The translations under genes were made by a program, and so were the position numbers. Shown here piece by piece: positions 43,461 through 52,361 of a DNA stretch of 64,000 nt. This DNA comes from AP-15 sp963846635. Its GTDB lineage: Bacteria > Pseudomonadota > Alphaproteobacteria > ATCC43930 > CGMCC-115725. The notes under the pieces were generated by a model. It was not told where the DNA came from, searched no databases, and saw only the letters and a program-made list of their open reading frames with translations. The number at the start of each line of letters is the position of its first letter. The stretch's first letter is position 1. The stretch spans positions 160,251-224,250 of the forward strand of contig CAWJXM010000004.1 of NCBI GenBank assembly GCA_963846635.1. The letters are read 5' to 3'.

Positions 43461-45602
43461 ATGATTGATGATTTTAAGGGCAAGGTTCGGGAGGGCCTGC
43501 CACACCCGTTGGGCGCAACCTGGGACGGAAATGGCGTCAACTTTGCGCTGTTCTCGGCAAATGCGACCAAGGTCGAGCTTTGCCTGTTCGACGAAGATGG
43601 CGAACAGGAAGCCGCACGGATCGAGCTTCCGGAATTCACCGACGAGATCTGGCACGGGTATGTTCCCGATGTCGGTCCCGGCTCGATTTATGGCTACCGC
43701 GTCCATGGTCCTTACGAGCCCGCTAACGGACACCGCTTTAATCCCAACAAGCTGGTGCTCGATCCTTACGCGCGCGGGCATTTCGGCGATCTCGAATGGG
43801 ATCCGGCAGTCTTCGGCTATCAGCTCGAATCGGGCGATGACACAACCTTTGACGAGCGCGATAGCGCCCCGTTCATGCCAAAATGCGTCGTCGTCGACCC
43901 GAATTTCGATTGGAAGGGCGAACCGTCCCGGTGCGCCGTCGCTTGGGAGCACACCGTCATCTACGAGATGCACCTGCGCGGCTATACCAAACTGCACCCG
44001 AAACTGCCAAAGGAATGGCGCGGCACCTATAAGGGTTTGTCGGACGAGGTCATCGAATACATCAGATCGCTCGGCGTAACCTCGGTCGAATTGCTGCCGA
44101 TCCACACTTTCATCAATGACAGCCTGTCGCTCGATAAAGGCCTGATCAATTATTGGGGCTACAACTCGATCGGTTTCTTTGCACCGGATCCGCGTTATGC
44201 GCATGAGCGCGAACAGACCTTGCGCGAGTTCAAGGAGATGGTGGCGCGCCTGCATGATGCGGGGCTCGAAGTCATTCTCGACGTGGTGTACAATCATACT
44301 GCCGAAGGCAATGAGCGCGGCCCGACCTTGTCGTTTAAGGGCATCGACAACGCCTCTTACTACCGGCTGCTGCCGGATCAGCCGCGCTACTACATCAACG
44401 ACACCGGCACCGGAAACACATTGAATCTGAACCATATGCGGGTCATCCAGATGGTCTGCGACAGCCTGCGCTATTGGGCGGGCGAGACCCATGTCGATGG
44501 CTTCCGCTTTGATCTCGGCACCATCCTGGCGCGCGAAATCAACGGTTTTGACCACCAAAGCGGGTTCTTAAAAGCATGCTGCCAGGATCCCGAATTGCGC
44601 AGCGTCAAATTGATTGCCGAGCCCTGGGATTGTGGGCCAGGCGGTTATCAGGTCGGCGGCTTTCCACCGGGATGGGCCGAGTGGAACGACAAGTTTCGCG
44701 ACACGGTGCGCGATTACTGGCGCAGTGCCGCCCCGGCGAGCGCACTCGCCCCGAGGCTGTGCGCGTCAGGCGACCTGTTCAACCATCGTGGCCGCAAACC
44801 CTGGGCCTCGGTCAATTTCGTCACGGCGCATGATGGCTTTACGCTCAACGATCTCGTCTCCTACAACGACAAGCACAATGAGCCGAATGGCGAAGACAAC
44901 CGTGACGGCACTTCCGACAACCGATCATGGAATTGCGGCGCCGAGGGCCCGACCGACGACCCCGAGGTAAATGCTCTGCGCGCCCGCCAGATGCGCAATA
45001 TTCTCGGCACCCTATTGTTGTCGCAAGGGACGCCGATGCTCACCGCCGGCGATGAATTTGGCCGCACCCAAAACGGCAACAACAACGCCTATTGCCAGGA
45101 CAATGAGATCAGCTGGGTCGATTGGGATATCGCCGAAGAGAGCCAATCGCTGATCCGCTTTGTGCAAAACCTGACCGCGCTGCGCCACAAATACCCGATC
45201 CTCCGCCGCAGGCGGTTTTTGACCGGCACTTACAACGAGGAACTCGGCGTCAAGGACGTGACCTGGATCAACGCCACGGGCGCCGAGATGAAACCCGAGA
45301 ATTGGACTGATCCGACGACAGAGTGCTTTGGCATGCTGATGGACGGGCGTGCCCAGCCGACCGGCATCCGCCGCCGCGGCGGGGACGCGACCCTGCTGAT
45401 GGTTTTGAACGCCTATCACGACCTGGTCGAATTCACTTTGCCGGAAACCGCCGGCGGCTCCAGCTGGTCGTTGCTGTTCGACACCAATCTTGCCGAAGAT
45501 GCGCCCCTCGAGACCTTCGCCTTCGGCGAGGTCTATGGGGTGACCGGCCGGTCGCTGTTGCTGTTCGCGCTCGAACCGGAGACGGCCGCCGCGTTTGCCT
45601 GA
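43461..45602 (+). CDS. glgX: Glycogen debranching enzyme GlgX
   Basis: Isoamylase-type GH13 enzyme that hydrolyses alpha-1,6 branches of glycogen limit dextrins. The N-terminal CBM48 part has PLGATWDGNGVNFALFSANA. GH13 conserved regions are DVVYNHTAEGN (region I), DGFRFDLGTIL with the nucleophile Asp (II), LIAEPWDCGPGGYQVGGFP with the acid/base Glu (III) and FVTAHDGFTLNDLVSYN (IV). Length 713 residues, normal. No other glycogen genes are in the window. A long antisense open frame opposite it has no homology signal. Confidence 0.95.
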   Translation: MIDDFKGKVREGLPHPLGATWDGNGVNFALFSANATKVELCLFDEDGEQEAARIELPEFTDEIWHGYVPDVGPGSIYGYRVHGPYEPANGHRFNPNKLVLDPYARGHFGDLEWDPAVFGYQLESGDDTTFDERDSAPFMPKCVVVDPNFDWKGEPSRCAVAWEHTVIYEMHLRGYTKLHPKLPKEWRGTYKGLSDEVIEYIRSLGVTSVELLPIHTFINDSLSLDKGLINYWGYNSIGFFAPDPRYAHEREQTLREFKEMVARLHDAGLEVILDVVYNHTAEGNERGPTLSFKGIDNASYYRLLPDQPRYYINDTGTGNTLNLNHMRVIQMVCDSLRYWAGETHVDGFRFDLGTILAREINGFDHQSGFLKACCQDPELRSVKLIAEPWDCGPGGYQVGGFPPGWAEWNDKFRDTVRDYWRSAAPASALAPRLCASGDLFNHRGRKPWASVNFVTAHDGFTLNDLVSYNDKHNEPNGEDNRDGTSDNRSWNCGAEGPTDDPEVNALRARQMRNILGTLLLSQGTPMLTAGDEFGRTQNGNNNAYCQDNEISWVDWDIAEESQSLIRFVQNLTALRHKYPILRRRRFLTGTYNEELGVKDVTWINATGAEMKPENWTDPTTECFGMLMDGRAQPTGIRRRGGDATLLMVLNAYHDLVEFTLPETAGGSSWSLLFDTNLAEDAPLETFAFGEVYGVTGRSLLLFALEPETAAAFA

Positions 45603-45769
45603 CCGGTTGCCAGCGGTGATCGGCGGGTGCCCCTCCGTCGCGATTGCAGGGGCTGCCAAAGGAGCTGCCCAGCTCTTATGCCGCCGATCGGAGGCATGAT
45701 CGGGTGCACTATTTAAGATCGAACGGGCTTCGGGTATGAAGCCTCCTGCAACGAGCAGCGGCTGAGGCC

Positions 45770-45955
45770 ATGATCGTCAATCTGAACAAATACCGCAAAC
45801 AGCGCGAGCGGGCCGAAGCCGAGCAGCGAGCGGCCGAAAACCGTGTCCGCTTTGGCCGCAGCAAGACGGCGCGCACAAAAGACGCCCAGGAACGCCGGCG
45901 CGCCGAAAAATCGGTGGATGACAAGCGCCTTGAGGAGCGCGAGCCAGAAAGGTGA
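45770..45955 (+). CDS. DUF4169 small protein
   Basis: 61 residues, extremely rich in Arg, Glu and Ala: IVNLNKYRKQRERAEAEQRA then AENRVRFGRSKTARTKDAQE. This is the DUF4169 pattern, small alphaproteobacterial proteins of unknown function predicted to be a single charged helix. It lies 50 bases before a hypothetical gene on the same strand. Confidence 0.75.
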   Translation: MIVNLNKYRKQRERAEAEQRAAENRVRFGRSKTARTKDAQERRRAEKSVDDKRLEEREPER

Positions 45956-46004
45956 CGGACCTCGGAGGCGAAGAACGGTCGAGTCCGAGGTGCGAGATTA
46001 AGCC

Positions 46005-46397
46005 ATGATGACGAAAGAAATCCGGCAGGTCCCAGCGGACAGGTTGCTCGCCGAAGAGCTCGTCGATGACGAGGTCGTCGAGATGGCGAACCTGACGATC
46101 GCCCAGACCGGCGTGCCCGGCACGATATTCATCTCGACGGCGATGGGTGGGCATGAACCGCGCGTCAAGTATTTCCTGCAGCCCGGACGCTCGCAGCCGA
46201 GCTTCTCGGTATCGATAGAAGACAACCTTACCGTCCTCGCCAACAGCCTGCCGATCCGCGTCTTGCGCCAGATGTCGCCGCAAGTCATCGCCTGGGTGGC
46301 GCGCAACAAAGACGCACTCTTAGATTTCTGGTACCACGGCGACGCTTGGGCGCAGCCCGAGGTGAACGCCTTCGTTCAGACGCTTCAACGGGTCTGA
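46005..46397 (+). CDS. Uncharacterised 130-residue protein
   Basis: Soluble protein without a family I recognise. The N-terminal half contains a basic-acidic helix and GTIFISTAMGGHEPRVKYFL, the second half SPQVIAWVARNKDALLDFWYHGD, which may form a helical C-terminal unit. No signal peptide or membrane segment. Its codon use is that of the flanking core genes, so it is probably real. It follows the DUF4169 gene by about 50 bases. Confidence 0.6.
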   Translation: MMTKEIRQVPADRLLAEELVDDEVVEMANLTIAQTGVPGTIFISTAMGGHEPRVKYFLQPGRSQPSFSVSIEDNLTVLANSLPIRVLRQMSPQVIAWVARNKDALLDFWYHGDAWAQPEVNAFVQTLQRV

Positions 46398-46470
46398 TTT
46401 TCGAAATTCAAAAGCGACGCGAGCGAAGGCTACCAGCAGTTCACATATTGTGATCCGCCGTTGGCCGAGA

Positions 46471-48456
46471 TTATTCGAATTCGAGGATGATCTCGTCGAC
46501 GGCGAGGCTGTCGCCGGGCTTGGCGCGGATCGTGGCAATGCGGCCGTCGCGCTCGGCGCGCAGCACGTTCTCCATTTTCATCGCCTCGACCGTGGCGAGC
46601 GCTTCGCCGGCCTTGACCTCCTGCCCAGGGGCTACAGCGATCGACGACAGCAAGCCCGGCATCGGCGACAACAATAGCCGCGAGGTATCAGGCGGTTTTT
46701 TCTCGGGCATCAGCGCCAATAGCTCGGCGGCGCGCGGCGACAGCACCTGGACACGCCGCACGACCCCGCGATGGACCAGACGAAACGCCGCCGCCGAAAG
46801 CCGCTCGATCTGCACGGTTGCGGTTGCGCCCTCACCAATGATCCGCAACAACACCTGACCCGGCTGCCAATCGGTCGCGACCGCTAATCGCTCGCCACGG
46901 ATCTCGACCTCATAGGCCGCTCCGCTGCTATGCACTGCGACTGCGTGCATCTTGCCACCGAGCAGGATCGTCCAGTCCGCGGGGCTCGCGCCACGCAGGC
47001 CGGGAAGCCAGCCGTCGATTGCTGCCTCGCGCTCGCGAATGCGCCGGCCGGCGAGCGCGGCGGCGATCAATATGATCCGATCGGCCGGGACAAATCCGGC
47101 GGGCGGCAGGAGCCCCGCCGGGAATTCATCGGCGATGAAATCGGTCGACAGGGCGCCGCCGCGAAACCGCTCGCTGGCGGCGATCGCCGCCAGAAAGGCG
47201 ACATTGTGCTGGGGGCCGGCGATGTAAAACCGGTCGAGCGCATCACACAGCCGCTCGACGGCAGCATCGCGATCGGCGCCGTGCACGATGAGCTTTGCGA
47301 TCATCGGATCGTAATAGATGCTGATCTCCGCACCTTCATAGACGCCGTCGTCGATCCGCACCCCTTCCCCCGCCGGCGGCAGATAGCGCACGAGCCGGCC
47401 GGTCGACGGCAGAAAGCCGCGCGTCGGGTCCTCGGCATAGATGCGCGCCTCGATCGCCCAGCCGTCGAGGCGTATATCATTCTGGCCGAACGGCAATTTT
47501 TCGCCGGCCGCGACGCGCAGCATCAGCTCGACCAGATCGAGCCCGGTGACAAGTTCGGTCACAGGATGCTCGACCTGCAGCCGCGTGTTCATTTCGAGGA
47601 AGTAGAAATTGCGCCGCCGATCGACGATGAACTCGACCGTTCCGGCCGAGCGGTAATCGACGGCGCGCGCCAACGCGACCGCCTGCCGACCCATCGCGGC
47701 CCGGGTCGTGGCGTCGAGAAACGGGCTTGGCGCCTCCTCAATGACCTTTTGGTGGCGGCGCTGGATCGAGCATTCGCGCTCGCCGAGATAGACGATGTTG
47801 CCGTGCGCGTCGCCAAGCACCTGGATTTCGATGTGCCGCGGCTCCTCGATGTATTTCTCGATAAAGATGCGGTCGTCGGCAAAGCTCGATTTGGCTTCGC
47901 TCGCGGCACTGTGAAAACCGTCGCGCACATCGCCGTCATTGGCGGCGATACGCATGCCTTTGCCGCCGCCACCGGCCGAGGCCTTAATCATGACCGGGTA
48001 GCCGATGTCGCGCGCGATGCTGACTGCTGCTTCGGCATCGGGCACGATGTCGAGATAGCCCGGCACCGTCGACACCCCGGCCCTGCTCGCCAACTTTTTC
48101 GATTCAATTTTGTCGCCCATCGCCGCGATCGCGTCCGGCCCCGGTCCGACAAAGACGATGCCGGCCTCGGCAAGCGCCGCCGCGAAATCCGCCCGTTCCG
48201 AAAGAAAGCCATAGCCGGGATGCACCGCCTCGGCGCCGCTCGCCAGGCAGGCTTCGACGATCCGATCGATGCGCAGATAGCTCTCGACCGAGGGGGCGGG
48301 GCCAATCGCGATCGCCTGATCGGCGAGACGCACATGCGCCGCCTCGCGATCGGCCTCGGAATAGACCGCGACCGTCGCTATCCCCATATGCCGCGCGGTG
48401 CGGATCACGCGGCAGGCGATCTCACCGCGGTTGGCAATCAGGATCTTGCGGAACAT
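46471..48456 (-). CDS. Biotin-dependent acyl-CoA carboxylase alpha subunit (probably propionyl-CoA)
   Basis: Carries biotin carboxylase and biotin carrier functions in one chain of 661 residues. Biotin carboxylase motifs: FRKILIANRGEIACRVIRTA, ATP-grasp KASAGGGGKGMRIA, RDCSIQRR-type EREC (LGERECSIQRRHQKVIEEAP), and FLEMNTRLQVEHPVTE. The biotinylated Lys lies in VEAMKMENVL near the C-terminus. The closing residues resemble propionyl-CoA carboxylase alpha more than methylcrotonyl or acetyl types, but no beta-subunit gene is adjacent, so the substrate is inferred. Confidence 0.88.
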   Translation of the reverse strand: MFRKILIANRGEIACRVIRTARHMGIATVAVYSEADREAAHVRLADQAIAIGPAPSVESYLRIDRIVEACLASGAEAVHPGYGFLSERADFAAALAEAGIVFVGPGPDAIAAMGDKIESKKLASRAGVSTVPGYLDIVPDAEAAVSIARDIGYPVMIKASAGGGGKGMRIAANDGDVRDGFHSAASEAKSSFADDRIFIEKYIEEPRHIEIQVLGDAHGNIVYLGERECSIQRRHQKVIEEAPSPFLDATTRAAMGRQAVALARAVDYRSAGTVEFIVDRRRNFYFLEMNTRLQVEHPVTELVTGLDLVELMLRVAAGEKLPFGQNDIRLDGWAIEARIYAEDPTRGFLPSTGRLVRYLPPAGEGVRIDDGVYEGAEISIYYDPMIAKLIVHGADRDAAVERLCDALDRFYIAGPQHNVAFLAAIAASERFRGGALSTDFIADEFPAGLLPPAGFVPADRIILIAAALAGRRIREREAAIDGWLPGLRGASPADWTILLGGKMHAVAVHSSGAAYEVEIRGERLAVATDWQPGQVLLRIIGEGATATVQIERLSAAAFRLVHRGVVRRVQVLSPRAAELLALMPEKKPPDTSRLLLSPMPGLLSSIAVAPGQEVKAGEALATVEAMKMENVLRAERDGRIATIRAKPGDSLAVDEIILEFE

Positions 48457-48545
48457 GACCGGTCAGAAATGTGCCAGCGGGCCCCTATCGACTGATTCTA
48501 ACAATCGGGATCAACTTCGCTCGGGGTCGACGGCAATGATCGCGA

Positions 48546-49703
48546 TCAGGCGATGACTTGCGCCTGGCGCAGCTCCGCGAGCCGCGCGCCGTCATAGCCA
48601 AGGATGCCGGAGAGCAGCTCGTCGGTGTGCTGGCCCGGCGTCGGTACCGGGCCGACTCGGCCCGGCGTTCGCGACATCTTGATCGTTGCCCCGGGCAGGT
48701 ACATTTCCCCCGCGACCGGGTCTTCCATCTTGACCAGCATCTCGCGCTCCCACAGATGCGGGTCTTGCGCGACCTGCGGGATGGTCTTGACCGGCGCCAC
48801 CGGAATGTCGGCCGCGACCAGCGCCGAAACAATCTCATCGACGGTGTGGGCCAGGCACCAGGTCTCGACCTTTTTGCGCGGCGAGTCGTCGAGGCTCATG
48901 CGCCCGGTAAACGCACCCGTATTGGCGACCGCGTCGGGGTCGCCGGTGGCGATCCGCATCAGCCGCGAGCCCATCTCGCGCCCCGAGGCTGAGATCACGA
49001 CATACCCGTCTTTGGCCTGATAGGGCGGGCGCCCGCCTTCGCCGCCTTCCTCACCGGTCGCGAGATAATACGAGGTCGGGATCTCGACCATGGTCAGCGC
49101 CGAGTCCATCAGGCAAACATCGACGATCTGGCCTTCGCCGGTGCGGTCGCGATGATGCAGCGCCGCCAGCATGCCGATTGTCGCATGCAGCGAGGTATAG
49201 CGGTCGACGATCGACGAGGCGGTTCCGAGCGGGCGTCCAATCGGCGTCCCTGTCAGGTGCATCAGCCCGCTCATTGCTTGGCCCAACGGATCGAAAGCGG
49301 GGCGATCACGATAAGGGCCATATTGGCCAAAGCCCGAGACCGAACCCAGGATGATGTCGGGCTTCAATTCCCGCAGCCGGTCATAGCCAAAGCCCATCTT
49401 GTCCATGACGCCGGGGCGGAAATTCTGCAGCACGATGTCGGCGGTCTTGACCAGTTCGGCAAAAATCTCCTTGCCCCGCGGATCGCGCAGATCGAGGCAA
49501 AGGCTCTTTTTGCCGCGATTATAGACCGAGAAATAGACACTCTGGCCGCGCACCAAGGGCGGCGATTGCCGGGTTTCCTCGCCGCCCAGTTTCTCGATCT
49601 TGATGACCTCGGCGCCGAGGTCGGACAGGATCATGCCGCCGCGCGGGCCGGCCTGATACCGCGCCAGTTCGAGCACCCTGATCCCGTCGAGAGCCCCGGC
49701 CAT
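48546..49703 (-). CDS. CaiB/BaiF family (type III) CoA-transferase
   Basis: Moves CoA between carboxylic acids. GIRVLELARYQAGPRGGMIL, LGAEVIKIEKLGGEETRQSPP, FSVYNRGKKSLCLDLRDPRG and NFRPGVMDKMGFGYDRL are the canonical N-terminal motifs; the Asp of GQIVDVCLMDSALTM fits the conserved region near the catalytic aspartate. Length 385 residues. It lies between a carboxylase subunit and an enoyl-CoA-hydratase-like gene on the same strand, which suggests a shared acyl-CoA degradation role with an unknown substrate. Confidence 0.88.
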   Translation of the reverse strand: MAGALDGIRVLELARYQAGPRGGMILSDLGAEVIKIEKLGGEETRQSPPLVRGQSVYFSVYNRGKKSLCLDLRDPRGKEIFAELVKTADIVLQNFRPGVMDKMGFGYDRLRELKPDIILGSVSGFGQYGPYRDRPAFDPLGQAMSGLMHLTGTPIGRPLGTASSIVDRYTSLHATIGMLAALHHRDRTGEGQIVDVCLMDSALTMVEIPTSYYLATGEEGGEGGRPPYQAKDGYVVISASGREMGSRLMRIATGDPDAVANTGAFTGRMSLDDSPRKKVETWCLAHTVDEIVSALVAADIPVAPVKTIPQVAQDPHLWEREMLVKMEDPVAGEMYLPGATIKMSRTPGRVGPVPTPGQHTDELLSGILGYDGARLAELRQAQVIA

Positions 49704-49804
49704 TCTCGTCTCCTGTTCCTTCGTCCGCGCTGGGGTTGAGCTAACACCCGGTTCGCCGGTTGTGTCAAACGGTGGGCAAAACGAAGGACAGTATTACGCT
49801 CCAG

Positions 49805-50584
49805 CTAATGCCCGCCGGCCGGCGCTTCCGGCTTTTCAAAGAGGGCGAGGCTTTCCATCGCAAGCCCATAACCGAGCAGTTCGTGCATTTGGCGGCGCAG
49901 GTACTCGGTGAACAGCAGCCGGGTGTAGCGCAGCAGCAGAGTGGGCTTCTTTGTCAAGTCCTCGGCGAGCTCCCAGGCGCGTGTCATCAGCTTGTCGGGC
50001 GCCAACACCTCCGCGACGATCCCAAGGCGGTGCGCTTCGGCCGCATCGAGCGTCTGACCGGTCATCAGGAAATACCTGCCGCGGTTGATGCCCAATAGCA
50101 TCGGGTAGACGATATGCATGCCATCGCCCGGCACCACATCGGACATGAAATGCGCCGAGTCCTGGAATTGTGCCGTTTCGGCGGCGAGCACGATATCGCA
50201 CAACAGCGGAATTTCGGAGTGGCGCCAAGCCGGGCCATTGATCGCGCTGATCACCGGCACCTCGATATTGAGGAGGTTCATCAACAGGTGCCGACCTTCC
50301 CAATGGATGCGATCAATGCGCTCGATCGACGGCCGCGACGGAAAGGACGAGGTTCCGGGCGTGGCGCGCGGCCCGGAAAACTCGGCCCCAGTCCCGGTCA
50401 GAATTACCACCCGGTTGTCGCGATCGGCGCCGATGTCGTGAAACAATTCGGGCAACTCACCATGCGGCAGAAATCCCCAGCGCAACGATTGTCCTTCGGT
50501 GTGCAAGGTGACCTGCAGAATGCCGTTGCGGCGCTCCAATCGGGCGCTCTGGTATTTGTTCTGATAATCGGTTAGCGCGCTCAT
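49805..50584 (-). CDS. Enoyl-CoA hydratase/crotonase superfamily protein
   Basis: Crotonase-fold protein of 260 residues. NRVVILTGTGAEFSGPRA marks the oxyanion strand, followed by INGPAWRHSEIPLLCDIVLA and FQDSAHFMSDVVPGDGMH. The His-to-Asp spacing of nine in that last motif recalls the 6-oxocamphor-hydrolase branch, which cleaves carbon-carbon bonds, rather than classic hydratases with two Glu; this is an inference. Start ATG 50584 is preceded by a strong GGAGGAAGAG. Confidence 0.78.
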   Translation of the reverse strand: MSALTDYQNKYQSARLERRNGILQVTLHTEGQSLRWGFLPHGELPELFHDIGADRDNRVVILTGTGAEFSGPRATPGTSSFPSRPSIERIDRIHWEGRHLLMNLLNIEVPVISAINGPAWRHSEIPLLCDIVLAAETAQFQDSAHFMSDVVPGDGMHIVYPMLLGINRGRYFLMTGQTLDAAEAHRLGIVAEVLAPDKLMTRAWELAEDLTKKPTLLLRYTRLLFTEYLRRQMHELLGYGLAMESLALFEKPEAPAGGH

Positions 50585-50679
50585 CTCTTCCTCCTCCCAG
50601 GTGGGACGAGGACCGAGGCTAGCGCATCCCGCGACCCGCGCGCGAGAGCCGGGTTGGCGTCGCGTGTCAGAAGCGCGGT

Positions 50680-51501
50680 TCACTCACCCATCTGCAAGAG
50701 CGCTCCGCGCTGGCGGGCATCGCGCAATGCCAAGAAAAATGCTGAGGCGCCCATCACCAGCAACACGAGATCGAGCGCGCCCGCGGTCGACAAATAGTCG
50801 GCGCGGAACACTTTTTGAAACAACAGCGCGCGCATGCCCTCAAACACATAGGTCGAGGGTAATGCCCAGGACACATGCTGCAGCCAATGGGGCAGGATCG
50901 AAACTGGGTAATAGACTGCGCTGATCGGTGACAGTGTGAACACGGCAAGCCAAGCGAGACTCTCCGCCCCCATACCGTGCCGCAGGATCAGGCCGCAGAT
51001 CGCCAATCCGAGCGCCCAGCCCATCGCCAGCAGCACGGCGAAAAAGGCGATCAGCGGCAGCCCCAGCGAAAAGATCGAATAGTGGTAGAGCGCGATTGCC
51101 AACAGCGCCGCCGGAATGACCCCGATCAATACCCGGATCAGGCTCATCGACAGGAGCGCCAGAACCCATTCAAACGGACGCAATGGGGTTACAAACAAGT
51201 GCCCGAGATTGCGCGCCCACATCTCCTCGAGGAACGAGATCGACAGGCCAAGTTGTCCGCGGAACAGCACGTCCCACAGCATCACGGCCGCCAGCAGAAC
51301 GCCAAAGGCGCGAAACACATAATTGCTGTTGACGTAGAGAAACTGGCTCATGAACCCCCAGATCAGCATCTGCAGAGTCGGCCAATAGAGCAGTTCGAGG
51401 GCGCGCGGCCACGAACTGCGCAACAGGTAGAGATAACGCAACAACATCGCCCAGATCCGGCCGAGCGATCCGCCCGCTCCAATAGAATGCGCGCGACTCA
51501 C
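50680..51501 (-). CDS. ABC-2 type transporter permease
   Basis: Membrane part of an ABC exporter, 273 residues with six helices (for example LLAAVMLWDVLFRG, LALLSMSLIRVLIGVIPAAL, LIAFFAVLLAMGWALGLAI, LAVFTLSPISAVYYPVSILP). The ABC-2 motif LSPISAVYYPVSILPHWLQ is typical. The GTG at 51501 overlaps the ATPase stop (GTGA), indicating translational coupling. Substrate unknown. It lies beside the RegBA genes but in the opposite direction. Confidence 0.85.
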   Translation of the reverse strand: MSRAHSIGAGGSLGRIWAMLLRYLYLLRSSWPRALELLYWPTLQMLIWGFMSQFLYVNSNYVFRAFGVLLAAVMLWDVLFRGQLGLSISFLEEMWARNLGHLFVTPLRPFEWVLALLSMSLIRVLIGVIPAALLAIALYHYSIFSLGLPLIAFFAVLLAMGWALGLAICGLILRHGMGAESLAWLAVFTLSPISAVYYPVSILPHWLQHVSWALPSTYVFEGMRALLFQKVFRADYLSTAGALDLVLLVMGASAFFLALRDARQRGALLQMGE

Positions 51502-52250
51502 GACCACGGCTCCAGTTCCGGCTCGCGCGTGCGAACGATATGCAAAAAGACCTCTTCGAGATTGGTGCGGCCATAGCGCGCGATCAGCGCCTGCGGGCTG
51601 CCGCGATCGACGATCTTTCCGGTTTTCATCATCAGAACATTCGAGCACATGCGCTCGACCTCGGCCATATTGTGCGACGCCATCAGGATCGTCGCCCCGG
51701 TGCGCGCCTGCCAGGCTTCGAGATAGCTGCGCACCCAATCCCCGGTATCGGGGTCGAGGGATGCGGTCGGTTCGTCAAGCAACAACAGCTCCGGTTCGTT
51801 CAACAACGCCTTGGCGAGCGCCACCCGGGTCTTCTGGCCCGCCGACAATTTGCCGGCCGGCCGATCGAGAAAAGCGCCGATCTGCAAATCCTCGGCGAGG
51901 GCTGCAATCCGCTCGCGGCGGCTGCGCAGCGCATAGAGCCGGGCATAGATCAACAGGTTTTGGCGCACTGTCAGCCGATGCGGCAGGTCGACAAAGGGCG
52001 ACGAGAAATTCATCCGCGGCAATACACGGTAGCGATGACGCACAATATCCTCCCCGAGCACCTGCACGCTGCCGGATGTCGGCAACAACAGGCCGAGCAG
52101 GATCGACAAGGTTGTCGTCTTGCCGGCACCATTGCCGCCGAGCAGCGCCGTGATCACACCGCGGGCAACGGTAAAGCTGACCCCGTCGACCGCTGTCGCA
52201 GTGGGGTAGCGTTTGACCAGGTCCTTGACTTCTATAGCGGGGGCGAGCAT
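51498..52250 (-). CDS. ABC transporter ATP-binding protein
   Basis: 250 residues. Walker A LLGGNGAGKTTT, signature LSAGQKTRVALAKALL and Walker B ELLLLDEPTASLDPDTG are intact, followed by the H-loop MASHNMAEVE. The sequence resembles the NatA-like group that drives ABC-2 permeases. The ATG at 52250 (MLAPAIEVKDLVKRYP) was chosen; the upstream open frame has no homology. Its stop overlaps the permease start by four bases. Confidence 0.9.
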   Translation of the reverse strand: MLAPAIEVKDLVKRYPTATAVDGVSFTVARGVITALLGGNGAGKTTTLSILLGLLLPTSGSVQVLGEDIVRHRYRVLPRMNFSSPFVDLPHRLTVRQNLLIYARLYALRSRRERIAALAEDLQIGAFLDRPAGKLSAGQKTRVALAKALLNEPELLLLDEPTASLDPDTGDWVRSYLEAWQARTGATILMASHNMAEVERMCSNVLMMKTGKIVDRGSPQALIARYGRTNLEEVFLHIVRTREPELEPWS

Positions 52251-52361
52251 CGCCCCTATATGGCGAACGAGAGCGCATTCGACCAGCCAGTGTCCCAGCG
52301 GTCGTTGCCACACGCCCATGGCGCGTGCAGGTCGCGCGGGCAATTCTGACGAGTTTTTGTC

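Noticed and set aside
43365..44558. Long minus-strand open frame opposite glgX
   Set aside because: Antisense to conserved GH13 motifs; no family features.
46930..48495. 521-residue plus-strand frame opposite the carboxylase gene
   Set aside because: Mirror of biotin-carboxylase coding sequence; His/Arg/Asp-rich with no motif.
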